A DNA stretch of 64,000 nucleotides from Nocardia rhamnosiphila NBRC 108938 (GTDB lineage: Bacteria > Actinomycetota > Actinomycetes > Mycobacteriales > Mycobacteriaceae), in contig NZ_JOAJ01000014.1 in NCBI RefSeq assembly GCF_000720425.1, forward strand, positions 4,889 through 68,888, written 5' to 3'. Shown in pieces: positions 8,904 to 17,147 of the stretch. How positions within the stretch are numbered: the stretch's first letter is position 1; each line of letters begins with the position of its first letter. The translations under genes and the position numbers were made by a program. The notes beneath the pieces were generated by a model that saw nothing but the letters and a program-made list of their open reading frames with translations, searched no databases and was not told the DNA's origin.

Positions 8904-9854
8904 TCAGCCCGCGACGGCCGTGCCGGTGTCGAGCGTTTCGGCCCCGGCGTAGCGGCGCCCGCCCGCGGTTTTCGCCGAGTACATCGCCTGATCGGCCCGG
9001 CGCAGCAGTTCGGCCAGTTCGCTGCGGTCCTGTGGCGGGGCATAGGTGGTGCCGACGCTGGCCGAGACCGGTACCGGCCCCACCGACGACCACACCGAAT
9101 CGTTCAGCGCGTGCACGATGGCGTGCGCCAGTTCGGTGACGCGGTTGTCGGCCATCCCGGCCGCCAGCACGAATTCGTCCCCGCCGTAGCGGCACACCAC
9201 CGCCCCCGGTGGCGCCACCTCCCGCAGCCGCTTGGCCAGTTCGACCAGCACCTCGTCGCCCACCGCGTGACCGTAGCTGTCGTTGATCTGCTTGAACCGG
9301 TCCAGATCCACCACCAGCAAACCCACCCCGCGGTCGGCCTGTTCGGCCATCATGCGTACCCGCTTGCGCAGCAGGGTGCGGTTGGCCAGCCCGGTCAGCG
9401 CGTCATGGGTGGCCTCGTGTTCGAGCCGCTGCTGCAGCGCGGCGAACTCGCGGACCCGCTGGGTGGCCTCGTCGGAGAGGTTCTTCTTCTGCTGGGCCAG
9501 GGCCAGCTCTTGGAGCGCCTGGGCATAGCTGTCGATGGCCTGGCTGGCCACCAACGGCCATCGGGTCGCCACCAGGGAGCCGCGCGGGCCGGCCGGAAAG
9601 CCGAGCAGGGTGCGCGTGACCAGCGCGAGCATCCGGACCTGCTGGAGCGGTTCGGCGCAGAGCCGGGCGCCGAGCCGGCGGGCCGCGCGAATCGGGAAGG
9701 GATCGGAAACGGTGAGGTCCAGGAGTTGCTCGAGGATTTCGACGAGTACGGGTTCGATATCGGCGGCGGTGATATCGGCGTCGGGCTGGGCGCCGGCGGC
9801 CAGCGCCCACTCACGTGCCGTGGAACGGACGGGTGGCCGGATCTCAGTGGTCAT
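8904..9854 (-). CDS. GGDEF-domain diguanylate cyclase
   Basis: Predicted to make cyclic di-GMP from two GTP. About 150 N-terminal residues are helical with no recognised sensor domain, followed by a coiled linker and a GGDEF domain with an intact CRYGGDEF active site. The RxxD inhibitory site normally a few residues before GGDEF is absent (REVA in that area), so product inhibition may be weak. ATG 9852-9854 is preferred because GGTGG sits 5 bases upstream; GTG three codons earlier is an alternative. No transmembrane segment is visible. Confidence 0.88.
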   Translation of the reverse strand: MTTEIRPPVRSTAREWALAAGAQPDADITAADIEPVLVEILEQLLDLTVSDPFPIRAARRLGARLCAEPLQQVRMLALVTRTLLGFPAGPRGSLVATRWPLVASQAIDSYAQALQELALAQQKKNLSDEATQRVREFAALQQRLEHEATHDALTGLANRTLLRKRVRMMAEQADRGVGLLVVDLDRFKQINDSYGHAVGDEVLVELAKRLREVAPPGAVVCRYGGDEFVLAAGMADNRVTELAHAIVHALNDSVWSSVGPVPVSASVGTTYAPPQDRSELAELLRRADQAMYSAKTAGGRRYAGAETLDTGTAVAG

Positions 9855-10338
9855 ATCGACCACCGGCGGCGGCGGAGCTCACGCCGCGGATCAGGGTCCG
9901 CCGCGTCGGTACCGGGCTGGGCCGGCTCTGTCGTACTGCTATGCGGATGGTCCACCTTGTCGGGTGCACGCTACCGCCCCCTTTCCAGATACCCCGTCCG
10001 GCAAGAAGATCGTAGCAAGATGGTGGAACCCGCCGACCTGCGTTCTAGAACAAGTTCCGGGGCCCCGGTACAACAGTGATCTCTGCCCCTATCGTCGCGG
10101 AATCGCTTGCGTTACACACCTTTGCAGAAATATCCGTGCCGCGCCCGGTCCGGCGAGCGGCCCCGGGGGACCCCGGAATGCGTCTTTCCCGCTATTGGTA
10201 AGTCGGCGGAGCGCACGCGGGCCCGGCGCCACCGGTGATTTCTGGGCCGGTGAGGGGCTGATTGGCGAAATGAAACCACGATTGGGTAGAGTCGCTGTGC
10301 ACACGATATCGTGGCGATCCCATGGATGTCGTATGCAT
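9855..10338. other. Intergenic region upstream of tRNA-Gly
   Basis: About 480 bases with no supported gene. TTGGCG at 10262-10267 and TAGAGT at 10287-10292, 19 bases apart, are a weak promoter candidate for the tRNA-Gly gene. Nothing resembling a cyclic di-GMP riboswitch was recognised upstream of the diguanylate cyclase. Confidence 0.35.
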
Positions 10339-10409
<71 letters not shown>

Positions 10410-11056
10410 CACACGAAGGCCCTGCCGTCAGGGCTGGTGCCGCCGGTTCGAGGGGGAACCGCCACGGTGGCCGCGCCGACAACCGAACCGAGCGCCGGTG
10501 CGGCCGCGAGGGCGTCGGAGGCCGGTACGCGTTGCCTATCTGTTGTTCCTCTTTTATCGGCCGCCGGAGCGGATCGGGCATTTCCTACCCACCGGATGCC
10601 GGGAAGACGGCCGTCGGCCGGCCGGACCGGAATTGCTGTGCCCCTGACGTTGTGGTCACCGCCGAGCGGTGAGCGCGCCCGGACCGGGTGCCGGTGTCAC
10701 CGGACGGGCCGGCCCGGCCTTGCGCAGACGGTCTTCCCCCCCAGGACGACCGTGTCGATGCAGCGCTGCTGCGTGGTTTGCCTTCGCCGTGAATGCGTGG
10801 CATCTTGTTCTCGTTCGAACGTCCCCGGGCGACGGGGACGGGAGAACACGGTGAGATCCGGCCGGTATGGACATCGGTTCGGTCGCACGGGCCCGATCGG
10901 GTACGATCGAGCGGAGCGAGAGTCAGTTCGACCAGCGGTTTTCTGGCATATGGGCAGGTCCCGTACTACTGAAGAGCCGTCGTCCGAGAGCTGATGGTGC
11001 GGGTTGGATTCCGTCACCCGTTCCGGACCGGTGCTCGTTTCCCTCCGGGGAGAGTA
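10410..11056. other. Region between the two tRNA genes, no supported gene
   Basis: About 650 bases with no convincing coding frame: frames are open by base composition only and lack domain-like sequence or good ribosome sites. The only structured item is the copy of the tRNA-Gly 3' half near the right end, so the region could be the trace of a deleted or decayed element. Confidence 0.4.
10990..11023 (+). repeat. Degenerate copy of the 3' half of tRNA-Gly
   Basis: Bases 10990-11023 match tRNA-Gly 10376-10410 (anticodon stem 3' side, T arm and acceptor 3' strand) with one deletion and two substitutions in 35 positions. The 5' half is not recognisable upstream. A tRNA 3' end repeated in direct orientation is what site-specific integration leaves as an attachment site; a decayed tandem tRNA gene is the alternative. 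Confidence 0.8.
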
Positions 11057-11130
11057 CGGGGTGTGGCGCAGCTTGGTAGCGCACCCGCTTTGGGAGCGGG
11101 TGGTCGCAGGTTCAAATCCTGTCACCCCGA
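11057..11130 (+). tRNA. tRNA-Pro (anticodon TGG)
   Basis: A 74-base cloverleaf with acceptor CGGGGTG (11057-11063) pairing with CACCCCG (11123-11129) and discriminator A. The anticodon stem CCCGC/GCGGG encloses loop TTTGGGA, anticodon TGG. The T arm is GCAGG-TTCAAAT-CCTGT. CCA is not encoded. The Gly-Pro tRNA pair is also found near this gene set in mycobacteria, where the trigger-factor gene tig lies close by; no tig is seen here. Confidence 0.97.
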
Positions 11131-11171
11131 CAAATGTTCGTTCGCGCCGCCGCGCGCCGCTGATCCGTCCC

Positions 11172-11948
11172 TCAGATTCGTGACCGTGACGGCTGTTTGC
11201 CGTCGTTCACCGCGCTCTGCTGACCGGCGCGGGGAAGCCCGATCTCCACATCCGGCGCCGGGAGTTCCGCGCGGCGCCCGAAGGCCTGGTCGATCAATTC
11301 GGACGCGGCCCGGGTGACGATCAGCCGCGCGATGGCCAGGTCGGTCTCCAGTTTGGTGCGGTCCTTGGGGTTTCGTTCCGATAGCTCGTAGGCGCGGCTC
11401 GCCAGTACGTAGAAGATCTCGGCGGCGTAGCGGTCGGCGATGCGGTCGCAGTCCGAGCGCATACGTTCGACCAGATGGAAGGTGGCGGCGGCGGGCAGAC
11501 CGGCGTCGGTGAGCCGGGTGGCCAGATCACTGCAGCGCGGGTTGGTGACCCGGTACACGTCGAAGGGGTCGTCACTGGCGGCCAGTGCCTGCTGGACGTA
11601 TTCGGGAAGTTCGTGGACCGGCTCTTCGGGCTCGGGCTTCGCCGGGGCCGGGGCCTGCCGTCCGGGTGTGCTGACGGTCTGATCGGTGACACCCAGCACG
11701 TCCCCGAGACCGTCACCGCGGTCCCAGGCGGCCAGGAGTTCCCGGATACCGTTCAGTTTCATACCCCGGCCGAGCAGACGGCTGATTGTCTGCAACCGGT
11801 TGAGGTGGTCCGAGCCGTAGTAGCCGATCCGGCCCCGGACGTCGGGCGAGGGCAGCAGCCCACGCTCGTGGTACACGCGGACACTGCGCACGGTGGTTTC
11901 GGCAGCCCGCGCCAGCTCGTCGATCGTGTACTCGGATTCGCCAGCCAT
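11172..11948 (-). CDS. MerR-family transcriptional regulator
   Basis: A 258-residue protein. The N-terminal winged helix-turn-helix is of MerR type: YTIDELARAAETTVRSVRVYH, then ERGLLPSPDVRGRIGYYG, within residues 6-45. A dimerisation helix follows, then a Pro-rich linker near residue 95-110, and a helical C-terminal domain of about 130 residues without a metal-binding Cys cluster, so its signal is unknown. ATG 11946-11948 fits the family; the open frame upstream is rejected. It is divergent from the whiB-like gene, and a 20-base palindrome (12043-12062) lies between them. MerR proteins bind palindromes between -35 and -10, so it is a candidate reader of the repeated GTRCCGYT-N4-AACGGYAC sites. 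Confidence 0.88.
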   Translation of the reverse strand: MAGESEYTIDELARAAETTVRSVRVYHERGLLPSPDVRGRIGYYGSDHLNRLQTISRLLGRGMKLNGIRELLAAWDRGDGLGDVLGVTDQTVSTPGRQAPAPAKPEPEEPVHELPEYVQQALAASDDPFDVYRVTNPRCSDLATRLTDAGLPAAATFHLVERMRSDCDRIADRYAAEIFYVLASRAYELSERNPKDRTKLETDLAIARLIVTRAASELIDQAFGRRAELPAPDVEIGLPRAGQQSAVNDGKQPSRSRI

Positions 11949-12042
11949 ACGTATAGGAAACCATAATCGGGCCCGTAGATAAACGGTCCGTAACCAAACG
12001 AACCGCTGAGCAGCGGCTAAAAGATGTGAAAAACATGTCAAC

Positions 12043-12062
12043 GTCCCGTTACCTAACGGCAT
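12043..12062 (+). promoter_or_regulatory. Palindromic operator, motif A, site 1
   Basis: GTCCCGTT-ACCT-AACGGCAT: 8+4+8 bases, two departures from GTRCCGYT-N4-AACGGYAC. It lies between the divergent MerR and WhiB-like genes, about 95 bases from the former and 157 from the latter. It is the weakest of the four sites. Confidence 0.5.
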
Positions 12063-12219
12063 GAGACCTTGCCTGAAGGGCCTTCCGTGCTCTAACGTGC
12101 GTGATACAGCTGACATCAGCTGGTTTCCGGGGACTGTTGAGCAGCCCTGACGTTCCGCCCGACCAACGGGACACGTATCGGTTTCCCCCGGCGTGCCCTC
12201 GGCAGTTCCGGAGACGGTT

Positions 12220-12693
12220 ATGAGCACAATGCGAGTTCGTTCCCTGAGCGTGGTTACACCCCGCGCCACCACTACTTCCCGGCTTCCCGCGACGCCGCTG
12301 CCGGCGCCTGCGAAATCGGCGCAGCGGCCGCCGTGCGCGGAGGTACCCGACAGCTGGGACCTCGACTCCGGGACTCCGGAAGCCTGGCATTCAGCGGTGC
12401 GCATCTGCTATGGGTGCCCGCTGTTCGTGCAGTGCAGCGGGTTGGCGCAGACACTCATCGAGCGGGGCGATGCACCGCGAGCCATGATCTGGGCGGGCGT
12501 CGCCTACGACAACTCGGGCAACGTCATCGAGAATCTCGACCGGCACCGGACCGTGCCCATCGACCACAAACGCCCGATGCGCATCATCCGCAACGGCCCA
12601 CGCCCCACGCACGGCACGGCGGTCGCCGGTGCCCCGAAACGGCATATCGTGCTGGGCCGCCCACTTCGGCCGACGGAGTCGGCGGCGGTCTGA
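12220..12693 (+). CDS. WhiB-like iron-sulfur protein
   Basis: A 157-residue protein with Cys39, Cys63, Cys66 and Cys72: the WhiB arrangement Cys-x23-Cys-x2-Cys-x5-Cys, expected to hold a [4Fe-4S] cluster. The usual G[V/I]WGG turn is altered to MIWAGVAYD, so the contact with sigma factor may differ. A basic C-terminal tail (RMIIRNGPRP-like) could contact DNA. ATG 12220 has GGAG at 12210-12213. Known WhiB proteins act with the sigma factor of RNA polymerase, and WhiB6 controls ESX-1 in mycobacteria; a similar role here is inference from position. Confidence 0.82.
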   Translation: MSTMRVRSLSVVTPRATTTSRLPATPLPAPAKSAQRPPCAEVPDSWDLDSGTPEAWHSAVRICYGCPLFVQCSGLAQTLIERGDAPRAMIWAGVAYDNSGNVIENLDRHRTVPIDHKRPMRIIRNGPRPTHGTAVAGAPKRHIVLGRPLRPTESAAV

Positions 12694-12738
12694 ACTATGC
12701 TCCGGGGCAAACACGGATCTAGCTCTGGTGGTGCGTAG

Positions 12739-13632
12739 ATGACAATCCTGGCGTTGGAGATCGGTCCGACCCGGTTCGCGGCGATCGAGATCGCCGACGA
12801 CGTCGGGGCCGACCGGGTCCAGCGGATCGCGATCCCGCGTGCCGGGGCGTGGGATCGGGTTCGGGAGCTGCTACTCCGGATCGCCGCTGGGCGAGATGTC
12901 ACCGCGGTAGGCATCGCCTCGAACGGACCGATCGATATGGCCTCCGGAGTCGTGGCACCGGATCAGGTGAAGGAATGGCAATCCGGCTTCCCGCTGGTGG
13001 AAGCTGTGCAGAAGCTGTTCCCCGCCGCGACGGTCGCGCTGGCCCTCGACGGTGTGTGCCTGGCGCTGGCCGAACGGCATTTCGGCGCCACCCAAGACGT
13101 AATGGACTCGCTGTCGATGTATGTCTCGGACACGATCGTCGGCGGTGTGATGGTCGGCGGGTTCGTGGTGGTCGGGCGTACCGGCAACGCGGGCCAGATC
13201 GGTCATGTGCTGGTGCCCGGCTACGACGGGCGATGCGCATGCGGAGGGCGCGGATGCCTGGAATCGGTGGCCGGTGGTGCGGCGCTGACGAAATGGGCGC
13301 GCGAGCAGGGCTGGGCGGGGGACTCGCTCGAGGCCCTGGCGGCCGACGCGCAGGCGTCCGACCGGACGGCGGTCGCGGCGCTGGAGCGGGCCGGTACGGC
13401 GCTGGGCCGGGCGATCGCCTCGGTGGCACCCCTGCTCGACATCGACCGGGTGGTGATCGGCGGGCCGATCGCCACGCCGGGATCGGCACTGTGGAAGTCA
13501 CTGCACAACGCCGTCGCGATGCACGCGCGGCTACCATTCCTTACCGGGCTGCGGGCGGTTGCGTCGGAGCTGGAGGATCTCGGCCTGTTGGCCGGCGCGG
13601 GCGTTATCGCCCTGACCTCGCAGGGTGAGTGA
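12739..13632 (+). CDS. ROK-family protein (sugar kinase/regulator fold)
   Basis: A 297-residue protein with the ROK zinc signature His156...CACGGRGCLE (Cys166, Cys168, Cys173), a VVIGGPIA phosphate loop near the C-terminus, and an Asp at 104 where ROK kinases have the catalytic base. The N-terminal phosphate-1 loop, normally DxGGT, reads LEIGPTR, so nucleotide binding may be altered. There is no helix-turn-helix, so it is not a typical ROK repressor. It follows the whiB-like gene by 45 bases and may share its transcript. Its substrate is unknown. Confidence 0.8.
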   Translation: MTILALEIGPTRFAAIEIADDVGADRVQRIAIPRAGAWDRVRELLLRIAAGRDVTAVGIASNGPIDMASGVVAPDQVKEWQSGFPLVEAVQKLFPAATVALALDGVCLALAERHFGATQDVMDSLSMYVSDTIVGGVMVGGFVVVGRTGNAGQIGHVLVPGYDGRCACGGRGCLESVAGGAALTKWAREQGWAGDSLEALAADAQASDRTAVAALERAGTALGRAIASVAPLLDIDRVVIGGPIATPGSALWKSLHNAVAMHARLPFLTGLRAVASELEDLGLLAGAGVIALTSQGE

Positions 13633-14055
13633 ATTTCCCTGTCGAATACCGGATTCGAAGGGGTCGGCTCGTTCGGGGCGCTCCGCCGAGAGTGCCATGC
13701 CGCGGCGGCTCCGCGTCGGCAGTCGGTCGGCACCGGCCGGTTTGCCGATGTTTAGCCGAAGTCTCCCATGAAGTTCCCTTCCCGGCTCCGGTGCGGGTCA
13801 TAGGCGGAGTGGGAGCCGCTCCCGGACCCGAACGGCTCGTGTTGCCAAGGGTTTCCGTAGAATTCCCGAGTCGGCACGCCGGGGGAGCGGTCAACCGGGG
13901 TTGCGTGCGGCCCGGTTGCGGGGTGCGCACTTCGTGGTAGTCCAAGGTCCACTATTGAACGTGCCGCTGCGCAACGGTACATTATCTCTTGCGGCCGTTG
14001 TCTCGTTTGAGGCACCCACCGCGCAACAGTAGGACGCACGCGATGAGAGGGCGCA
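13633..14055. other. Intergenic control region of the type IV-like operon
   Basis: About 420 bases without a supported gene. The right part is distinctly AT-richer than its surroundings and carries motif A at 13961-13980, with a -35-like TTGAAC before it and a -10-like CATTAT abutting it. Nothing else was recognised in 13633-13950. Confidence 0.6.
13955..13985 (+). promoter_or_regulatory. Promoter with motif A palindrome (site 2) in the spacer
   Basis: TTGAAC (13955-13960) and CATTAT (13980-13985) are 19 bases apart, the long spacer typical of MerR-controlled promoters. The spacer is filled by GTGCCGCT-GCGC-AACGGTAC (13961-13980). The first gene downstream starts at 14056. Confidence 0.65.
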
Positions 14056-15186
14056 GTGATCCCCTGGGTGACGGTCGAAACTTTGGCGCCGGAAGGATTC
14101 TCGGTCGCGTCGGTCGGGGATACCGCACGGGAGTTCGCCGACTGGCGGCGAGTACTGCAGCGGCAGCTCGCACGCACGCCGGCCTTGTACGACGGGCTGA
14201 GCACCCGTGATATCACCGAAGCTCTCCGTGCCTCCATCGAAGGTTCGGTCGATGTGGACAAGTCCGTGTCCACCCGCTCGGGTCCGCACCGGCTGATCGT
14301 GCGTCCGGTCTTCGGGCCCGGGGGCGACGTCCACGCTGTTCGCTGGTGGGCCGGACCCCGAAACGGGCCGGTACCGCCCTTACCCGGCGCGGTCGGAGTG
14401 GTCTGGGATCTGGACAGTCAGACCCTCGCGCAACCCAGTGGTATCACCGCCCTCTCGGGGATCGCCCCCGAGGAGTACGTACCGCGGATGTCCATCGCGG
14501 AATTCTTCCACCGGATATCCGCCTTCGATCGGCACGCCGAAGTGCTCGATCTTCTCTACCGGCCCGTTCCCGGAGACAAGCTGCAATTCGAGGTCTCCGT
14601 ACTGCGCAACGCGGGCCGTGTCACCCGGTGGCGGATCACGGTGCGGGCGCGCAACGACGAGTACGTGCGCGGTGCCTGGTGGCTCATAGAGGACATCACC
14701 TCCGAACACGACCCGGCGATCTGGCCGACGCTGGAGAGTGTCGGGTTGCGGGAAGCGCATCGGCGGGCGGGGAATCACCTGGCGGTGGTTCAGCTCGCGC
14801 ATGCCAGCATTTCCCACTGGCTCACCGACCCCGCGCCCTGGATCCGCTGGGATTACCTGTTCCGGCCGGTCGATGTGTTCCATCCCGAGGATCGGGTCCG
14901 GTTGATGGATCTGGGCTCCCGGGTGAACGGTGGCGACAGCGCCGGGGTGACGTTACGGGCGCTCAACTACGCCGGCGGCTACACCCCGACCTCACTGCTG
15001 CTGTATCCCTACCCCGGATTCTCCAATCGCGAACTGGCCATCGCGCAGCTCGTCCGGGTTGCCGACGATATTCCCATGGTGGAACCGGAACCGGCGGATC
15101 TGGCCGCGCCGGGAACGCCGATCGGATACGACGACCAACTCAGATACCGGCTGGCCGGCCGGCTGCGGCACAACGCGATGTCCTGA
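14056..15186 (+). CDS. PAS/GAF-like sensory protein (DUF5593-like, tentative)
   Basis: A 376-residue soluble protein. After about 90 N-terminal residues comes RWWAGP...LPGAVGVVWDLDSQTL, then a PAS-like block (GIAPEEYVPRMSIAEFFHRI, VLRNAGRVTRWRITVRAR, WWLIEDIT), and a second similar block near residues 245-340 (LVFRPVDVFHPEDRVRLMDL-like, then GYTPTSLLLYPYPGF). I recall similar proteins in Rhodococcus and Nocardia assigned to DUF5593, but this is memory, not a search. No kinase, helix-turn-helix or membrane segment is present, so it may act by protein contact. GTG 14056 follows GAGAGG by 5 bases. It is the first gene after motif A site 2. Confidence 0.6.
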   Translation: MIPWVTVETLAPEGFSVASVGDTAREFADWRRVLQRQLARTPALYDGLSTRDITEALRASIEGSVDVDKSVSTRSGPHRLIVRPVFGPGGDVHAVRWWAGPRNGPVPPLPGAVGVVWDLDSQTLAQPSGITALSGIAPEEYVPRMSIAEFFHRISAFDRHAEVLDLLYRPVPGDKLQFEVSVLRNAGRVTRWRITVRARNDEYVRGAWWLIEDITSEHDPAIWPTLESVGLREAHRRAGNHLAVVQLAHASISHWLTDPAPWIRWDYLFRPVDVFHPEDRVRLMDLGSRVNGGDSAGVTLRALNYAGGYTPTSLLLYPYPGFSNRELAIAQLVRVADDIPMVEPEPADLAAPGTPIGYDDQLRYRLAGRLRHNAMS

Positions 15187-15217
15187 GTGGCGCGGGGCCC
15201 GCGACCGAGCAGCGGAG

Positions 15218-15233
15218 TCCCCAGATGTGGGAA
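15218..15233 (+). promoter_or_regulatory. Palindromic operator, motif B, site 1
   Basis: TCCCCA-GATG-TGGGAA, an exact copy of motif B. A -10-like TACCAT (15265-15270) follows 31 bases later, and the GTG start codon 15278 lies 7 bases after that, so the transcript is probably leaderless. The operator would sit upstream of the -35, a position suited to an activator. Confidence 0.75.
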
Positions 15234-15277
15234 GGCGTCTCCGGGTGGTGGCCCGGCTGCTCTTTACCATTTCGAGA

Positions 15278-16276
15278 GTGAGGACTGGGGTTGCCGGACG
15301 TGCCGATTCCGGCGAAGCGCTGCTTCGCCAGATGGCCGCGCGCAGGCGCCGCGACAATATCGTCGTGATCGTTCTCGCGGTCCTGGCCGTACTGGGTGGT
15401 GGCCACGCCGTCTACGACTTCTTCGCCGCCGATCCGCAGCCCCCCGGCGACGACCAGATGGTTGTCGTTGCCGGTCACGACCGCCTCGCCGGCTCTTTCG
15501 CCGAGGACTTCGTGGTCGCCTACCTGAGCGCGGGGACCGGGCAACAGGAGGCGCTGTCACGGTACGTCGGCGGTTCCCAGCAGCTTTCGCTCCCCAAAAC
15601 CGGTCAGCAGGTGCGCGACCCGATCATCGTCTACACCAGTCGGACGCTGTCCGCCGGGACCGTGGAGGTCTGGTCGGTCACTGTTTCGGTACATGTGGGG
15701 CGTAACCAAGCCGACAGCGCTCGGCAGTACTACCGTGTGCCGGTCTCGATATCGGAGGGGAATCTACGGGCGCTCACCCTGCCCGCCGCGGTGCAGCCGC
15801 CGGGCATCGGAGCCGATCTGGCCCAGGCCTATTCGGCACCGTGCGGTGAGGAGACTCCGTTCACACAGGTCGTCACCGGATTCCTCACCGCCTACCTCAC
15901 CGGCTCCGGAGATGTCGCACGGTACGTGAGCGTCGACTCCGGGATCGCGGCACTGCGGCCGGCCCCGTTCACGGAACTGTCCACGGTGGCCGTCACCGCC
16001 GAGGACACCACCTGCGGAGCCGCCGGTGACACCGCGCGAGTGCTGGCGACAGTCACTCCCGAAGGACAGTCCGGGGCCGCTCCGGCACTGGCCTATCCGC
16101 TGACGATGGTGCGCGGTGACGGGCAGTGGCAGGTGCGGGTCATCGAGACATTGCCGGCCCTGAAAGAGCCGCTCACCGCTGTTGTGAACCAGGGGGAGAA
16201 GGCCGGTCCGGCGCCGGGTGCCACCACCGGGGCACCCACCACGACCGTAGAGATTCCACGGGCCACCCAGAACTGA
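15278..16276 (+). CDS. TcpC/VirB8-like conjugation-type membrane protein
   Basis: A 332-residue protein. A short basic cytoplasmic segment (MAARRRRD) precedes one membrane segment at about residues 27-46, then two extracellular NTF2-like halves: AEDFVVAYLSAG...SVTVSVHV and VTGFLTAYLTGSGDVARYVS...VRVIETLPAL. This duplicated layout is that of TcpC/VirB8-like proteins of Gram-positive conjugation systems, which form part of the transfer channel. A Thr/Pro-rich tail ends the protein. I chose GTG 15278 because TACCAT lies exactly 7 bases upstream, implying a leaderless message; GTG 15245 is possible. It is followed at 18 bases by the small membrane protein gene. Confidence 0.78.
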   Translation: MRTGVAGRADSGEALLRQMAARRRRDNIVVIVLAVLAVLGGGHAVYDFFAADPQPPGDDQMVVVAGHDRLAGSFAEDFVVAYLSAGTGQQEALSRYVGGSQQLSLPKTGQQVRDPIIVYTSRTLSAGTVEVWSVTVSVHVGRNQADSARQYYRVPVSISEGNLRALTLPAAVQPPGIGADLAQAYSAPCGEETPFTQVVTGFLTAYLTGSGDVARYVSVDSGIAALRPAPFTELSTVAVTAEDTTCGAAGDTARVLATVTPEGQSGAAPALAYPLTMVRGDGQWQVRVIETLPALKEPLTAVVNQGEKAGPAPGATTGAPTTTVEIPRATQN

Positions 16277-16293
16277 CGTGAGGCGACGAACAC

Positions 16294-16554
16294 ATGGGCA
16301 ACATATCCAATATCCTGTACGGAATTCTCGTCTTCGTCCGCTGGGCGGGCCTGATCCTGATCACCATCGTTTCGATGGGCGTGATGATCTCGGAGGCCGC
16401 GAAATCCAAATTGTCCCCGGCGAAGATCCTCGGAGTGGCCGGTTCGGCGATTCTGGCCGCGGTGTTGTTCTGGATGTTGCCGACCCTGGTGAACTACGCG
16501 CGCGGTGACGCCAACATGATCGTGCCGGACCACCCCGTGGGTGGTTATAGGTGA
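16294..16554 (+). CDS. Small two-helix membrane protein (VirB2/TrbC- or TcpD-like)
   Basis: 86 residues with two hydrophobic helices (about 7-33 and 43-67) separated by a short charged loop (EAAKSKLSPAK). Size, topology and position ahead of the TcpE- and VirB4-like genes suggest a VirB2/TrbC pilin-like subunit or a TcpD-type accessory subunit. No signature motif confirms either. It overlaps the next gene by 4 bases (GTGA). Confidence 0.6.
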   Translation: MGNISNILYGILVFVRWAGLILITIVSMGVMISEAAKSKLSPAKILGVAGSAILAAVLFWMLPTLVNYARGDANMIVPDHPVGGYR

Positions 16555-17147
16555 CCCAGGTGATCAAGGTCTTCACGCCGGTAAAACGTGTCCCCACCAT
16601 GATCGGCAAGGCCCAGAACGGCCAGAAGCTGCCGTTCGGGCCCTATACCCTGCCGCAGGTGGCGGGGGTGGCCGTGGGGTTGATTCTCACGGGACTCGGT
16701 GCGATGACCCTGCCGGTGAATCCGGCGATCACCTTCCTGGTCGGTGTGGCGCTGACCGTAGTGATCGGGTTCGGGCTGGGCCTGATCCCTTATACGGGAG
16801 TACGGCTGTTGTCCAGGATCGTATGGTTCGGCCGGCTCGTTCTCTACCCGAAACCCGCGCTCGCCTCCGGTATGCCGGTCACTCCGGAATCGGCTCGGAT
16901 CACCATGTTCGTCGAGGAGACGGTGGTGGCGATCCTGCCGCACGAACCGGCCGCCTCCATGTCGGCGAGGGAACGCGGCAAGCGCAACGCAGCCCGCGGC
17001 GGTCAGATCCTGGAAATGCTGGGGACGAACCGTTTCCTGCGACCGGTGGAGGTGGTCGAACCTGCCACCGCGTCCGGTACCCCCTCGAATTGGCGGACGA
17101 TGATAGGCGGTAACGGGGGGCGACCGAAGAGCGGAGAGGGACGCTGA
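16551..17147 (+). CDS. TcpE/VirB3-like membrane protein
   Basis: 198 residues. A short N-terminus with FGPYTLPQ precedes two membrane helices (about 36-55 and 58-80), a short amphipathic stretch, and a soluble basic C-terminus ending in Gly/Arg/Lys-rich sequence. TcpE-type proteins of Gram-positive transfer systems show this layout and sit beside the VirB4-type ATPase, equivalent to VirB3. GTG 16551 overlaps the previous stop, and its own end overlaps the ATPase start (17147), so the three genes are tightly coupled. The family call is tentative. Confidence 0.6.
   Translation: MTQVIKVFTPVKRVPTMIGKAQNGQKLPFGPYTLPQVAGVAVGLILTGLGAMTLPVNPAITFLVGVALTVVIGFGLGLIPYTGVRLLSRIVWFGRLVLYPKPALASGMPVTPESARITMFVEETVVAILPHEPAASMSARERGKRNAARGGQILEMLGTNRFLRPVEVVEPATASGTPSNWRTMIGGNGGRPKSGEGR

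Noticed and set aside
12144..12170. Possible extra motif A copy (GTTCCG...AACGGGAC) upstream of the whiB-like gene
   Set aside because: The half-sites are one base further apart than in all other copies and the sequence has additional mismatches.
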